Source of the DNA: Planomicrobium stackebrandtii
GTDB taxonomy: Bacteria; Bacillota; Bacilli; Bacillales_A; Planococcaceae
Direction of reading: 5' to 3'
NCBI RefSeq assembly: GCF_030814955.1
Contig: NZ_JAUSWB010000004.1
Location: 248,001-312,000, forward strand
DNA length: 64,000 nt
Shown here: positions 25,901 to 34,280 of the stretch, piece after piece
Layout of the letters: each line of letters opens with the position of its first letter
Numbering within the stretch: the first letter of the stretch is position 1
Program-made: the position numbers and the translations under genes
The notes under the pieces: model-generated
The model's input: the letters and a program-made list of their open reading frames with translations, nothing else
Databases searched by the model: none
What the model was told of the DNA's origin: nothing

Positions 25901-26546
25901 GGTTGAGAAGCGATCCAAACAATCAGTGACAGAAATGAAACGGCTGCAAATGCTGCAGCGTTCGGATGAGCCTGAATCGTTCATTCAAACGGCAAAACCC
26001 GAAAGAACGATGCTGCTGCACCGTCCGGACTTCATGATGGACAAGCGGTTGTCAGCCGCTGATGTCGGCACCGCTGTCCATGCGGTCATGCAGCATATTC
26101 CGCTGGACCGAACGATGGACTCTACCGAAATAGAAGAATTTATCGAAACGCTGGTAGGGATGGAAATTCTATCACCTGACGAAGGCAAGGCAGTAAAAGT
26201 TGAAGAAATAGAACGCTTTTACGCCAGCAATACAGCGGCCCGCCTGCGATCAGCGAAGCACATCAAAAGGGAAGTCCCATTCACATACGCCAAAGCGGAT
26301 GCGGAGGGGGATCATCAAATCATTCAAGGGATCGTCGATTGCCTGTTTGAGGAACCGGATGGCTGGGTGCTGCTTGATTACAAGACGGACCGTGTGGCAC
26401 ATATCAGTAATATCAGCATGGAAATGAGCGAACGTTATGGTGTACAGTTGACTGTATATCAGGAAGCCGTTGAAGCGATTCTTCGCATCCCGATAAAAGA
26501 ACGGCTGCTGTACTTGTTTGCAGCAAGCCAGGAAGTAAACATTTAG
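22938..26546 (+). CDS. addA: AddA, ATP-dependent helicase/nuclease subunit A
   Basis: 1202 residues. UvrD-type helicase with the Q motif WTDEQWLAI, Walker A AAGSGKT (31-37), VDEYQDTN motif II, VGDVKQSIYRFR motif III, LMTVHKSKGLEFPVV motif V, YVAMTRAKE motif VI. C-terminal RecB nuclease with GTAVHAVMQH and LLDYKTD. Complete, normal length. AAAGGAGG inside addB sets the ATG at 22938. It forms a coupled operon with addB; the DUF418 gene follows after 10 bp. Confidence 0.97.
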   Translation: MIPKKPSDATWTDEQWLAIWAKGQDMLVSAAAGSGKTAVLINRMIEKVLAEEDPISVDELLVVTFTNASAAEMRHRMSNALEKAVAENPESSHLKKQLRLINKAQISTLHSFCLQVVKQYAYLLEIDPGFRIAGDTEAALLRDDILEAVLENAYEGEGAEAVYRLADSFTSDRSDQAMEVLLSKLYDYSRVHPDPEDWLQQVPALYDVAETAAIDELPFIGDLKLTIGHALEEALQLTQQGLQLALQPDGPALLEDTFKTDAEVIQAALAALENSWDSLYAFSKSFQFEKAASIKKDSCDPAVAEEAKGIRNEVKKIVTGLFDAYFTRSPKRLLEEMREMAPMMKTLVKLTQIFADQYKVLKIDRALVDFSDLEHYALEILSDEGRPSAIAKEYQDRFKEVLVDEYQDTNLLQETILNLVKSGEEHDGNLFMVGDVKQSIYRFRLAEPMLFLGKYARFRHDAESTGLRIDLNANFRSRKEILDGTNYIFSQIMGERVGEIDYDEAAALKAKAPYPDHQIPIELALIHEPETEEEAVDEDLVKSQWEARFIAKKIKEMMDQEMLVNDPWTQQQRKLEYRDIVVLMRSMTWSSDFVDEFKMAGIPLYAELTGGYFDALEVMIMLNTLRVIDNPYQDIPLASVLRAPFIGLKENELAEIRLAAPQASFYEAVKTFMRAGTGIDPAAAKKLQRFVLQLEGWRNQARRGSLAELIWQVYLDTNYYEMAGAMTNGKQRQANLRALHDRALEYEKTSFRGLFRFLRFIDRMRERGDDLGTAKSLSEKENVVRLMTVHKSKGLEFPVVFFAGTGRSFNEMDFRKSYLFDQDYGLAVKAVNPDTRIEYTSLPFLAVKEMKQLQMKAEEMRVLYVAMTRAKERLFLTASVKDIEKLFEKWKVSTSDVRLPDFMRSRAKGYLDWIGPAVARHPDAAEHLNVNGHILSHSSRFHIEIIESQSLLPGVVNLDELLERNDSNEDYRQLVKQRFNFQYPHQAAVEKRSKQSVTEMKRLQMLQRSDEPESFIQTAKPERTMLLHRPDFMMDKRLSAADVGTAVHAVMQHIPLDRTMDSTEIEEFIETLVGMEILSPDEGKAVKVEEIERFYASNTAARLRSAKHIKREVPFTYAKADAEGDHQIIQGIVDCLFEEPDGWVLLDYKTDRVAHISNISMEMSERYGVQLTVYQEAVEAILRIPIKERLLYLFAASQEVNI

Positions 26547-26556
26547 GGGGATTAAT

Positions 26557-27735
26557 TTGAACTTACAGCCGGTTTTATTAAACGAACGAGTAAAAGCGAT
26601 TGATTTGATGAGGGGTTTCTCGCTTTTCGGCATTTTGATCATCAATATGCTGGCTTTCCATTCGCCTCTTTCCTATATCGACCCGTATAAATGGTTTGAT
26701 GGGACTGTGAATGAAGGGGTGTACCTGTTTATTGATATTTTCATTCAAGCCAGTTTCTATCCTTTATTTGCCATGTTGTTTGGCTATGGGCTGGCCATGC
26801 AATTTATGCGCGCAGAAGCGAAGCAGAGCCCCTTTATGCCAGTGGCCGTAAAGCGCCTGGCAGTTCTGCTGCTGTTTGGCATCGTCCATGCCTTTTTAAT
26901 TTGGTATGGAGATATTCTGATCACATATGCCATCATGGGCTTTTTGCTTATCGGGATGATCAGGCTGCCATCGAGCTGGCTGATGGGCTTTGCAGCCATT
27001 ATTTATGCAGTCCCACACCTGCTGCTATTAGGTGTCATGTTTATAGCCGCTGCAGCAGATCCAAATACGTATGTAGGATACATGGAAATCGAAAGCTCGA
27101 TCCAATCCTACCAGTCCGGCAGTTTTGCCGAAATCTTCAGCCAACGCTTAGCGGACTGGACTTACACGAATAATTTGTTCGGCTATGTGATTTTGATTGC
27201 GACGATTTTGCCGTTTCTGATGATTGGAGCAGCTGCGGCAAAGTGGCGGCTGATTGAGCGGACGCAGGAAAAACGCAAATTGTGGCTGCTGTTAGCTATT
27301 GTCCCGTTGGTAGCCGGTTTGCTGTTGAAAGCCGCTCCGTTTTTGTTTGAGCCGAATTATGCCTTTGTCTATCTGCAGGATATTTTTGGTGGGCCGCTTG
27401 TAGCAGTTGGCTATGCGGCAATAATCGCTTTGCTGGCACAAAAAACGAGCATGCAAAAGCTGTTGTCTCCAGTAGCGAAAGTTGGGCGGATGTCGCTGAC
27501 AACCTATATTATGCAATCCATCTTGGCCACGCTGATTTTTTATTCGTACGGCTTTGGCCTCTATGGACAAGTGGATTTGCTTACGGGAACATTGATTGCC
27601 ATCGGAATTTTTGTTGTTCAGCTGATTTTTGCAGAACTTTGGTTTGAAAAATTCTCAAGAGGACCACTTGAAAGTCTCTGGAGAAAATGGACATATGGAA
27701 ATAAATTCGAAAAAACTAACAATTCAAAACCCTGA
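26557..27735 (+). CDS. DUF418 family membrane protein
   Basis: 392 residues with about nine to ten hydrophobic helices. The N-terminal RVKAIDLMRGFSLFGILIINML and the C-terminal GRMSLTTYIMQSI blocks are the DUF418 (YeiB-like) signature, a family related in outline to acyltransferase-3 membrane proteins; no biochemical role is established. TTG start 8 bp after AGGGGGA. It follows addA closely and may be cotranscribed; no functional link with recombination is evident. Confidence 0.85.
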   Translation: MNLQPVLLNERVKAIDLMRGFSLFGILIINMLAFHSPLSYIDPYKWFDGTVNEGVYLFIDIFIQASFYPLFAMLFGYGLAMQFMRAEAKQSPFMPVAVKRLAVLLLFGIVHAFLIWYGDILITYAIMGFLLIGMIRLPSSWLMGFAAIIYAVPHLLLLGVMFIAAAADPNTYVGYMEIESSIQSYQSGSFAEIFSQRLADWTYTNNLFGYVILIATILPFLMIGAAAAKWRLIERTQEKRKLWLLLAIVPLVAGLLLKAAPFLFEPNYAFVYLQDIFGGPLVAVGYAAIIALLAQKTSMQKLLSPVAKVGRMSLTTYIMQSILATLIFYSYGFGLYGQVDLLTGTLIAIGIFVVQLIFAELWFEKFSRGPLESLWRKWTYGNKFEKTNNSKP

Positions 27736-27778
27736 ATGTGTATAATGAATTCAATCAAAGAAAAGGAGTGTTTGACGA

Positions 27779-28678
27779 ATGAAGCTGTTATCATTTCGCT
27801 ATGAAGGAAAAGAAGGATTCGGACCAAAGGTTAAAAAGGAAGAAGCTGTATGGGATCTGCTTGCTATCCAACAGCAATTAGAGGTCCTTCCTGCATTCCC
27901 GGCACAATTGATAGAAGGAATTCCGCAAGGGTTGGAGTTTGTCGAACAAATTCGTAAATTGACGGAAGCCGCTGTTCAGTCTGAGCGCTCTGAAGAATTC
28001 AAACACTCTTTTTCAGAAATTGAATGGTTGTCTCCAATTTCAAGAACACCCAAGAATATTATTTGCATCGGAAAAAATTATGCGGATCATGCAAAAGAGA
28101 TGGGCGCCGAAGCTCCAGTGGATTTGGTGGTTTTTACCAAATCGCCTACTTGTATTTCAGCAGACGGAGAAACTGTCCCTGTTCACAGTGATTTGACCGA
28201 TTCTTATGATTATGAAGGTGAACTGGCTGTCATAATAGGAAAAGCTGGCCACAAAATACCTAAGCAAATGGCTTATGACTATGTTTTTGGCTATACCATC
28301 GCAAATGATTTGACTGCACGGGACCTGCAGGAAAAGCATCAGCAGTATTTCCTTGGGAAAAGCTTGCCGGGTTCATGTCCGATAGGCCCTTATATTGTGA
28401 CAAAAGATGAAATACCGCAAGCACAAAACCTGTCAATTGTGACAAAAGTGAACGATGAAGTGCGCCAAAACGGCAACACAGAAAACATGATCCGCCGCGT
28501 GGATGATCTGGTGGCAGAAGTTTCAAAATATATTGCTTTGGAACCAGGTGATGTTCTGCTTACTGGAACACCTGCTGGAGTCGGGAAAGGCTTTAATCCG
28601 CCAAAATTCCTGAAAGCTGGAGACACTATCAAAGTATCAATTGAATCCATCGGTACTCTCGTCACACATTTGTCATAA
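27779..28678 (+). CDS. yisK: Fumarylacetoacetate-hydrolase-fold protein, YisK-like
   Basis: 299 residues. An N-terminal cap (1-75) is followed by the FAH fold: ICIGKNYADHAKEMG, metal ligands in SYDYEGELAVIIGKAG (ExE) and VFGYTIANDLTARD, then LLTGTPAGVGKGF. Members are divalent-metal hydrolases or decarboxylases of beta-keto acids; B. subtilis YisK is reported to decarboxylate oxaloacetate, and this protein has the same size and the same neighbour yisL. A TATAAT at 27741-27746 is a possible -10. AAGGAG precedes the ATG. Confidence 0.88.
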   Translation: MKLLSFRYEGKEGFGPKVKKEEAVWDLLAIQQQLEVLPAFPAQLIEGIPQGLEFVEQIRKLTEAAVQSERSEEFKHSFSEIEWLSPISRTPKNIICIGKNYADHAKEMGAEAPVDLVVFTKSPTCISADGETVPVHSDLTDSYDYEGELAVIIGKAGHKIPKQMAYDYVFGYTIANDLTARDLQEKHQQYFLGKSLPGSCPIGPYIVTKDEIPQAQNLSIVTKVNDEVRQNGNTENMIRRVDDLVAEVSKYIALEPGDVLLTGTPAGVGKGFNPPKFLKAGDTIKVSIESIGTLVTHLS

Positions 28679-28746
28679 GATAGGAGCTCTTCCGACTGTC
28701 CAACTTGTGATAAACTGGAAAGGACTTTATTAGAAGAGGTGAGCTT

Positions 28747-29118
28747 TTGGATATTTTTACACAGACTACACATTTACACATCACGACGTGGGTCGTTGCA
28801 GTCATCTTGTTCTTGATCGCTGCATTTATGCAGCGCGACAGCAAAGGCCGTAAAATTCTACACATGGTCTTGAGATTGTTCTACGTGTTGATCATTATTA
28901 CAGGACTTACATTGTTCATCGAATGGTCTTCTTCAGATCCAATGCTGTACGGCATCAAATTCCTGTTGGGAGTTTTGACAATCGGAATGATGGAAATGGT
29001 TTTGGTCCGTTCGAAAAAACAAAAACCGGTTACGATGTTTTGGGCATTGTTTGCAGTATTCTTGTTTGCAACAATGTTCATCGGTTTTATGTTGCCGATC
29101 GGAATGGATTTCTTTTAA
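28747..29118 (+). CDS. yisL: YisL-like membrane protein (UPF0344/DUF1516)
   Basis: 123 residues with four hydrophobic helices (WVVAVILFLIAAFM, VLRLFYVLIIITGLTLFI, IKFLLGVLTIGMMEMVL, FWALFAVFLFATMFIGFML). An N-terminal histidine-rich THLHITTW is typical of the family. Function unknown. GAGGTGA lies 5 bp before the TTG start. It is followed by a terminator. Confidence 0.88.
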   Translation: MDIFTQTTHLHITTWVVAVILFLIAAFMQRDSKGRKILHMVLRLFYVLIIITGLTLFIEWSSSDPMLYGIKFLLGVLTIGMMEMVLVRSKKQKPVTMFWALFAVFLFATMFIGFMLPIGMDFF

Positions 29119-29126
29119 AGAAATCA

Positions 29127-29157
29127 GGCAGGTGCATCCAGCACCTGCTTTTTTTTA
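29127..29157 (+). terminator. Rho-independent terminator after yisL
   Basis: GCAGGTGC (29128-29135) pairs with GCACCTGC (29141-29148), followed by eight T. Confidence 0.94.
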
Positions 29158-29191
29158 TGTTTTGAAATAGTATAATTTACGGTTCTTTATT

Positions 29192-29420
29192 TCTTGACCA
29201 GACTCCAGCTGCCAGATTCCAGGGTCATAAGCCACTCTGATGTCCAGTTGCAGTGCCTAGCTCTTCGGGATGTAAGCCACTCCGGCTGTGCGGCTGAAAT
29301 ACGCCGCTTCGCCAGCGCGTCTTATGCCCGTCGGGGGCCGCAGGATGCGGGTCAGCTAACCGTTGCGACAGGAAGTCGCGCTTTTAGGTTAGCTTCAGCT
29401 ATTGGCAACTTGCGCTTTTC
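29192..29420 (-). repeat. Mosaic structured intergenic repeat, copy R2
   Basis: Carries the same blocks as R1 and R3 but rearranged. The TCCAGACTCC box and 3'-half stem sequence occur twice (29200-29240 and 29242-29285), the tip hairpin GCGGC/GCCGC and the CTTATGCCCG block occur once, and the other half is replaced by a separate hairpin: AGCTAACC (29354-29361) with GGTTAGCT (29387-29394), inner GCGAC/GTCGC. It ends in the conserved GCGCTTTTC box. The remaining sequence up to the next gene (29421-29557) shows no clear feature except its ribosome binding site. Confidence 0.85.
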
Positions 29421-29557
29421 TATAGATTTTCACAGTTTAGACGAAACTCTTGCAAGTCGCTGCTGAAACTTGAACTTAACATGGCGGCGGTAGCTGGAGT
29501 TTGATAAAATTAACCGGGTGGAACGCAATAACAACCTCATTGAAGGAGGATTTCAGA

Positions 29558-31024
29558 TTGAAGGCAAAATGGATTTCAAGCATCATAACGGGTGCACTGC
29601 TGCTGACACTCGCCAATCCGGCATTTGCTGCAGACGAGCGCGAATTGGAAGATGAGCTCATCTATGATGTGCTGGTTGACCGTTATTTCAACAAAAAGAT
29701 CGACAATGATTATGAAGTGAATGCTATAGACCTTTCGAGTTTTAGCGGGGGCGATTTTGATGGCATGGCCAGTGAACTATTATTTGTGAAAGAAATGGGC
29801 TTTACCGCTCTTTCAATAGGACCTGTGTTTTCAACAACTACATATGATGGGAAAAGCGTATTGGACTATACCGAATTTGAGCGCCATTTTGGAACAGAAG
29901 AAGAGTTCCAAACATTGGTAGCCGAGATTCATGAACAGGATATGAAAGTGATTGTGGATGTCCCAACACAGCAAGTAAATGAAGATCATGTTTGGACAGC
30001 TGAAAACCCGGAATGGTTTACGGAAAATGAAGACGGCAGCCTCGCATTGGATACAGCAAATCCAGAAGTCCAAGAAGCGCTGATTTCTACATTTTCGGAG
30101 TTCAGCGAAACCTATCAGATTGATGGGTTCCGGCTGCAGAATGCAGACCAGCTGGATCCCGAGTTTGTCCTTGCTTTTTCTGAAGCTATGAAAGATCTGC
30201 GCGACAGCTATATCCTAAGCGACCGGGAAATGCCGGAAACGCCTGGTTTTGATGCTGTCGTCTTGCCAGGAGTAGAGGGAACTCTTCGTGCGGCCTATAA
30301 AAATTTTGATCAGGATTTGACGGAGATTTCTTCGATTATGGAAGAAAGCGAAGACAGCCTGATTCAAGTAGATTCTTTAATGGGATCACGGTTTACAGCG
30401 GATATCGTTGCGGACAATGGATTTCCGCCGACACGCTGGACTCTGTTGTTGACACAGTTATTGACCATGCCCGGAATACCAGTCGTCCAGTACGGCTCTG
30501 AATCTGCAATGAATGGGACAGAGCTGCCAGAATCGCATCAAATTTTGGATTTGGCTGTAGACAAAGAACTGGTTGACCATATTACAGATTTGACATCCTT
30601 GCGCAATTCATCTGAAGCATTGCGGACGGGTGAATTGGAAATGCTGCATGATGAAGATGGCTGGCTGGTCTACAAACGTTCCAATGACGAAGAAACCTGG
30701 ATTGTTGCCATTAACAACTCTTCTTCGACAAAGAGCATTAACCTGTCTGCTGACACCATTGGTGATGGCCAGGAGCTTCGTGGTTTATTTGAAAGCGACA
30801 TTATCCGCCAGGAAGACAACGGGGAATACCGTATAACGCAAGACCGTGAAATTGCGGAAGTCTTCCATGTGATAGAAGAAACTAAACTCAATACGGCCTA
30901 TATTGCAACTCTTGCAATCATGTACGTCGTGTTTATGCTGTTCTTATGGGTTGTTTGGCGCAAAGGCAAACAGCGCAAAGCAGACGCCGCAGCACAAAAA
31001 GCAGCCGGAAAAACAGTGCAATAG
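29558..31024 (+). CDS. Membrane-anchored GH13 alpha-amylase-like protein lacking catalytic residues
   Basis: About 488 residues. Signal peptide (WISSIITGALLLTLANPAFA), a (beta/alpha)8 alpha-amylase fold, a C-terminal beta domain, then a membrane helix (IATLAIMYVVFMLFLWVVW) and a basic tail. Fold markers are clear (IYDVLVDRYFN, VIVDV, IDGFRL, MPGIPVVQYGSE). The catalytic triad is not: the nucleophile Asp after GFRL is Gln194, the acid/base region reads SDRE instead of GE, and the NHD of region IV reads SLM (273-275). Region I has QQ for NH. A binding or structural role is inferred. Start TTG 29558, after GAAGGAGG. Confidence 0.85.
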   Translation: MKAKWISSIITGALLLTLANPAFAADERELEDELIYDVLVDRYFNKKIDNDYEVNAIDLSSFSGGDFDGMASELLFVKEMGFTALSIGPVFSTTTYDGKSVLDYTEFERHFGTEEEFQTLVAEIHEQDMKVIVDVPTQQVNEDHVWTAENPEWFTENEDGSLALDTANPEVQEALISTFSEFSETYQIDGFRLQNADQLDPEFVLAFSEAMKDLRDSYILSDREMPETPGFDAVVLPGVEGTLRAAYKNFDQDLTEISSIMEESEDSLIQVDSLMGSRFTADIVADNGFPPTRWTLLLTQLLTMPGIPVVQYGSESAMNGTELPESHQILDLAVDKELVDHITDLTSLRNSSEALRTGELEMLHDEDGWLVYKRSNDEETWIVAINNSSSTKSINLSADTIGDGQELRGLFESDIIRQEDNGEYRITQDREIAEVFHVIEETKLNTAYIATLAIMYVVFMLFLWVVWRKGKQRKADAAAQKAAGKTVQ

Positions 31025-31035
31025 TTTCCTCCAAA

Positions 31036-31080
31036 AAAACAGGCAAAGAAAAAGCGAACCGCTTTTTCTTTGCCTGTTTT
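31036..31080. terminator. Bidirectional terminator
   Basis: A 20-bp perfect stem: the arm beginning AAAACAGGCAAAG pairs with the arm ending CTTTGCCTGTTTT, with an AAC loop. It lies between the converging GH13-like gene and the CoA-disulfide reductase gene. Confidence 0.95.
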
Positions 31081-31087
31081 CATATGG

Positions 31088-32425
31088 TTACTTTTCAGTA
31101 ATCGCCTTATAGCCAATCATGTTGATTGGATCTTTGGGTGAAGAATAGGGAGGAGCATAACATAGTTCCAATGCCTGCAAATCGTCGACTGTTAATCCCG
31201 CGTATATGGCGGTAACGAGTACGTCGATGCGTTTATCTACACCTTTTCCGCCAATGCATTGTGCACCCAGGATTTTGCGGGTCCTTGGATCATAATGGAC
31301 CTTTAATGTTATTTTTGAATGCTCGGGATAATAACCAGCATTGGAGTTGCCTGTATGAACGACAGTGGCAAAATCCAGTTTTTTGTCGGTAATCGCCTTT
31401 TCGTTCAATCCGGTCATTGCGGCAGTCAACGAGAAAACCTTTAAAACAGAAGTTCCAAGCAATCCTTTTTTCGCTATTTTGTCTCCCATCAAATGGCGGG
31501 CAGCGATAAATGCCTGCCGGTGGGCCGGAGAAGCGAGTGGAACTCTTTTCGGATCACCGGTTACCATATCGAAGTTTTCAGAAGCGTCGCCGATAGCATA
31601 AATGAATGGATCATTGGTCTGCATAAACTCATTGGTTCTGATGCCGCCCGTTTCACCAATGTTCAATCCGGCATTTTCAGCAAGTTCTGTATTTGGTTTT
31701 AAACCGATGCTCATAATAATGAAATCAGCCTGAAGCACGATGCCATTTTCCAGCTTGATGGATTTGCCTTCGGTTTTTTCAATTGCAGTTCCGGTAATCA
31801 GCTTAACGCCGTGAAGCGACAGTTCTTTTTCGATGATCAACGAAATATCAGTATCCAAAATAGACATAATAGTGGGGGATTTATGTACCAGCGATACGTC
31901 GAGACCGAGATTTTTGAGATTTTCTGCCATTTCAAGGCCAATAAAACCGCCGCCAGATACAACACAGCTTTTCGGCCGCTCGGATTTGATAAACTGGTCG
32001 ATCTTCTGCATATCTCCATAACTGCGCAAAGTGAACGTTTTTGAGGAATTCAGCTCGCTAATGTCCGGTACAATGGCAGAACCCCCTGGGGCTAGGATCA
32101 ACACATCGTAAGGTTCTTCAAATAGTTCGCCAGTTTCGATGTTTCGGACATGGACTGTTTTTGTTTCCCGTTCGATTTTTAACACTTCGTGCCGCAATTT
32201 TACATCAATATCCCGCTTGGTTTTAAACTGTTCGGGATCCGCCATGATAAGGGAACGTTCGTCTTCAATAACATCACCGATTACGTATGGCGTTCCGCAT
32301 GCTGCGTAAGACATTGTAGAATCGCGGTCAAACACAACGATGTGCGCTTTCGGATCATAAAATCGGATTTGTCCAGCGGCTGTCGCGCCTCCACCTACTG
32401 CGCCTATAATGACAATTTTTTTCAA
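31088..32425 (-). CDS. cdr: CoA-disulfide reductase (FAD/NAD(P)H-dependent)
   Basis: 445 residues of the pyridine nucleotide-disulfide family. FAD site GAVGGGATAA, single redox cysteine C43 in SYAACGTPYVIG (the CoA-disulfide reductase/NADH oxidase pattern), NAD(P)H site VSGGGFIGLEMAENL, FAD-binding YAIGDA, and a C-terminal dimerisation domain with LCYAPPYSSPKDP, where the tyrosines assist catalysis. It keeps CoA reduced in organisms that use CoA as a thiol buffer. TTG start behind AGGAGC; it follows the second degV by 14 bp in one transcript. Confidence 0.9.
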   Translation of the reverse strand: MKKIVIIGAVGGGATAAGQIRFYDPKAHIVVFDRDSTMSYAACGTPYVIGDVIEDERSLIMADPEQFKTKRDIDVKLRHEVLKIERETKTVHVRNIETGELFEEPYDVLILAPGGSAIVPDISELNSSKTFTLRSYGDMQKIDQFIKSERPKSCVVSGGGFIGLEMAENLKNLGLDVSLVHKSPTIMSILDTDISLIIEKELSLHGVKLITGTAIEKTEGKSIKLENGIVLQADFIIMSIGLKPNTELAENAGLNIGETGGIRTNEFMQTNDPFIYAIGDASENFDMVTGDPKRVPLASPAHRQAFIAARHLMGDKIAKKGLLGTSVLKVFSLTAAMTGLNEKAITDKKLDFATVVHTGNSNAGYYPEHSKITLKVHYDPRTRKILGAQCIGGKGVDKRIDVLVTAIYAGLTVDDLQALELCYAPPYSSPKDPINMIGYKAITEK

Positions 32426-32439
32426 AGTCCAATCAGCTC

Positions 32440-33291
32440 CTAGTCAATCTGATTAAAGAAAAATAAAGCCAAAGTTCCAGGTCCGGTATGTGCAGCAATA
32501 ACGGAACCAATCATATGGATTTCGATACTTTGGGGGTGAAAGTTTTCTTCGATTTCCTGTTTCAGGGCATTGGCGAACTCTACGTCGTCTCCGTGGCTGA
32601 TGGCAATGGTCTGCTGATTCAGCTGGTTTCCGCGTTCTTTCATAAGTTCGATCATCCGCTTGATGACTTTCTTTCGCCCGCGCAGCTTCTCGATTGGCAC
32701 CAATTTGCCTTCTTCTACATGAAGCAATGGCTTAATATTGAGTAAGCCTCCGACGAAGGCACTTCCTTTGGAAATGCGTCCGCCTTTGGCCATATAGTCC
32801 AGATCTTCTACGGTAAAGAGACTTTCCAGATGGTTAGCCATAAAGCGTGTCTTTTCAATTATTTTGTCCAGCGGCTGTCCAGCGGCACGCAATTTTGCCG
32901 CTTCTTTCACTAACAGGCCATAACCGAGTGAAGCGGCTTTCGAATCCAGTATCGTCAGCTTTAAATCAGGATATTCTTCGCGCACCTGATCTGCCACCAT
33001 CACCGCTGTACTATAAGTGCCGGACAGTTCAGAAGAAAAGGCGATATAATAGCCTTCGTCGGCGTCTTTTGCGAGCTGCTCAAAAGCGTTCAACATCTCT
33101 TCAGGTGAAACCTGAGATGTTTTTGGATGGCTTCCTGCACGGATCGCATCAAATACCTTGATAGATTGAATGGCTCTGATGTCCTCAAAATCCTGGTCTC
33201 CAATGTGAACGCGAAGCGGGAACAAAACAACATTTTCATTTTCAAAAAAATCTTTCGGCAGGTCTGATGCGCTGTCAGCGAATAATCTCAT
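32440..33291 (-). CDS. yitS: Second DegV family lipid-binding protein
   Basis: 283 residues; MRLFADSASDLP start, TSQVSPEE substrate loop, GTYSTA, and GGRISKGSAFVGGLLNIKPLL, all DegV marks. It is a paralogue of the protein at 260-1093 and likely differs in acyl-chain preference, as FakB1 and FakB2 do. AAGGGGG precedes the ATG. It lies between yitU and cdr in a tight reverse-strand operon; B. subtilis yitS has the same neighbours yitU-yitW. Confidence 0.92.
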   Translation of the reverse strand: MRLFADSASDLPKDFFENENVVLFPLRVHIGDQDFEDIRAIQSIKVFDAIRAGSHPKTSQVSPEEMLNAFEQLAKDADEGYYIAFSSELSGTYSTAVMVADQVREEYPDLKLTILDSKAASLGYGLLVKEAAKLRAAGQPLDKIIEKTRFMANHLESLFTVEDLDYMAKGGRISKGSAFVGGLLNIKPLLHVEEGKLVPIEKLRGRKKVIKRMIELMKERGNQLNQQTIAISHGDDVEFANALKQEIEENFHPQSIEIHMIGSVIAAHTGPGTLALFFFNQID

Positions 33292-33313
33292 AAGTAATCC
33301 CCCTTTTTAAAAT

Positions 33314-34120
33314 TTACAATTTCAACCGGTCAATCAGCAATTCAGCAATGCCATCCTCGTTATTCGTTAGCGTGATTTCATTGGCAATATTTTTTAAAGG
33401 ATCAATCGCATTGCCCATCGCCACTCCAACTCCTGCAAAATCAATCATTTCAAGGTCGTTGTCTTCATCACCGAAAGCGATGATGTTTTCTCTTGATATG
33501 CCGAGCGACTTGGAAACTCGGTCGAGGCCAACTGCTTTGCTCATGCCGCTTTTGACAATTTCGATAACATGCCATGGAGCGCCCCAACGGCGATGATCAA
33601 TCACTTCTGCATGGACCGATGACAAGTGGTCGTGTATTTCCTGTACCCGCTCAAAAGGCGCATGGATCAAAATGGATGTTGGATCTGTCTTCAAGTAGTT
33701 ACGCAAATCACCTGTAGTAATGGTCGGATCGCCAAAACGGAAAATATCCATCAGTTTTTCGTCGTGGTGATGGACATAAACATCATCGAGAACTTCGGCA
33801 ACAATATTATGGAAATCATAATCATGCATGGATTCGACCACTTCGTGGACTACGTCCAATCCGATTGGTGTATGATGTGTGCCCCAGTGGCGGTTGGTCG
33901 GATGGTGGACAAACGCACCATTAAAGTTGACGATTGGTGTCGTCAACCCCAGTTCCTTGTAATAGGTTTCACTTGAACGGTATGGCCGGCCAGTTGCGAT
34001 CATCACCTCATGTCCTGCTTGAATTGCTTTATTTAAAGTCAGTTTCGTTTTGGAAGAAATGACTTTTTGGTCTGTCAATAAGGTTCCATCCAAATCAAGA
34101 ACGATTAAATGCTGTTTCAT
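33314..34120 (-). CDS. yitU: Cof-type HAD phosphatase, YitU-like
   Basis: 268 residues. DLDGTLL (9-15) holds the nucleophile and acid aspartates, ATGRPYR is motif II, the motif III lysine lies in KSGMSKAVGL, and GDEDNDLEMI is motif IV; the C2B cap lies between. Family members dephosphorylate sugar phosphates or FMN; B. subtilis YitU is described as an FMN/riboflavin-pathway phosphatase, so that role is possible. First gene of the operon yitU-yitS-cdr, divergent from yitV. Confidence 0.9.
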   Translation of the reverse strand: MKQHLIVLDLDGTLLTDQKVISSKTKLTLNKAIQAGHEVMIATGRPYRSSETYYKELGLTTPIVNFNGAFVHHPTNRHWGTHHTPIGLDVVHEVVESMHDYDFHNIVAEVLDDVYVHHHDEKLMDIFRFGDPTITTGDLRNYLKTDPTSILIHAPFERVQEIHDHLSSVHAEVIDHRRWGAPWHVIEIVKSGMSKAVGLDRVSKSLGISRENIIAFGDEDNDLEMIDFAGVGVAMGNAIDPLKNIANEITLTNNEDGIAELLIDRLKL

Positions 34121-34280
34121 AAAATAGCCGTCTCCTTTCTATCTATTACTAGTGTAGCGATAAAGCACGGGATTCGTCAAAAAATCTTGAGGAAATCTAA
34201 AGACGCGAACTGGAAAAGAATTGGTGATTGCCGGATTTCTGGAAGATTGGTAGGATAAATAATGAAGGAAGTGAATCTAG

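Noticed and set aside
29558-31024. Active secreted alpha-amylase
   Set aside because: The catalytic nucleophile, acid/base and transition-state residues of GH13 are not found at their expected places.
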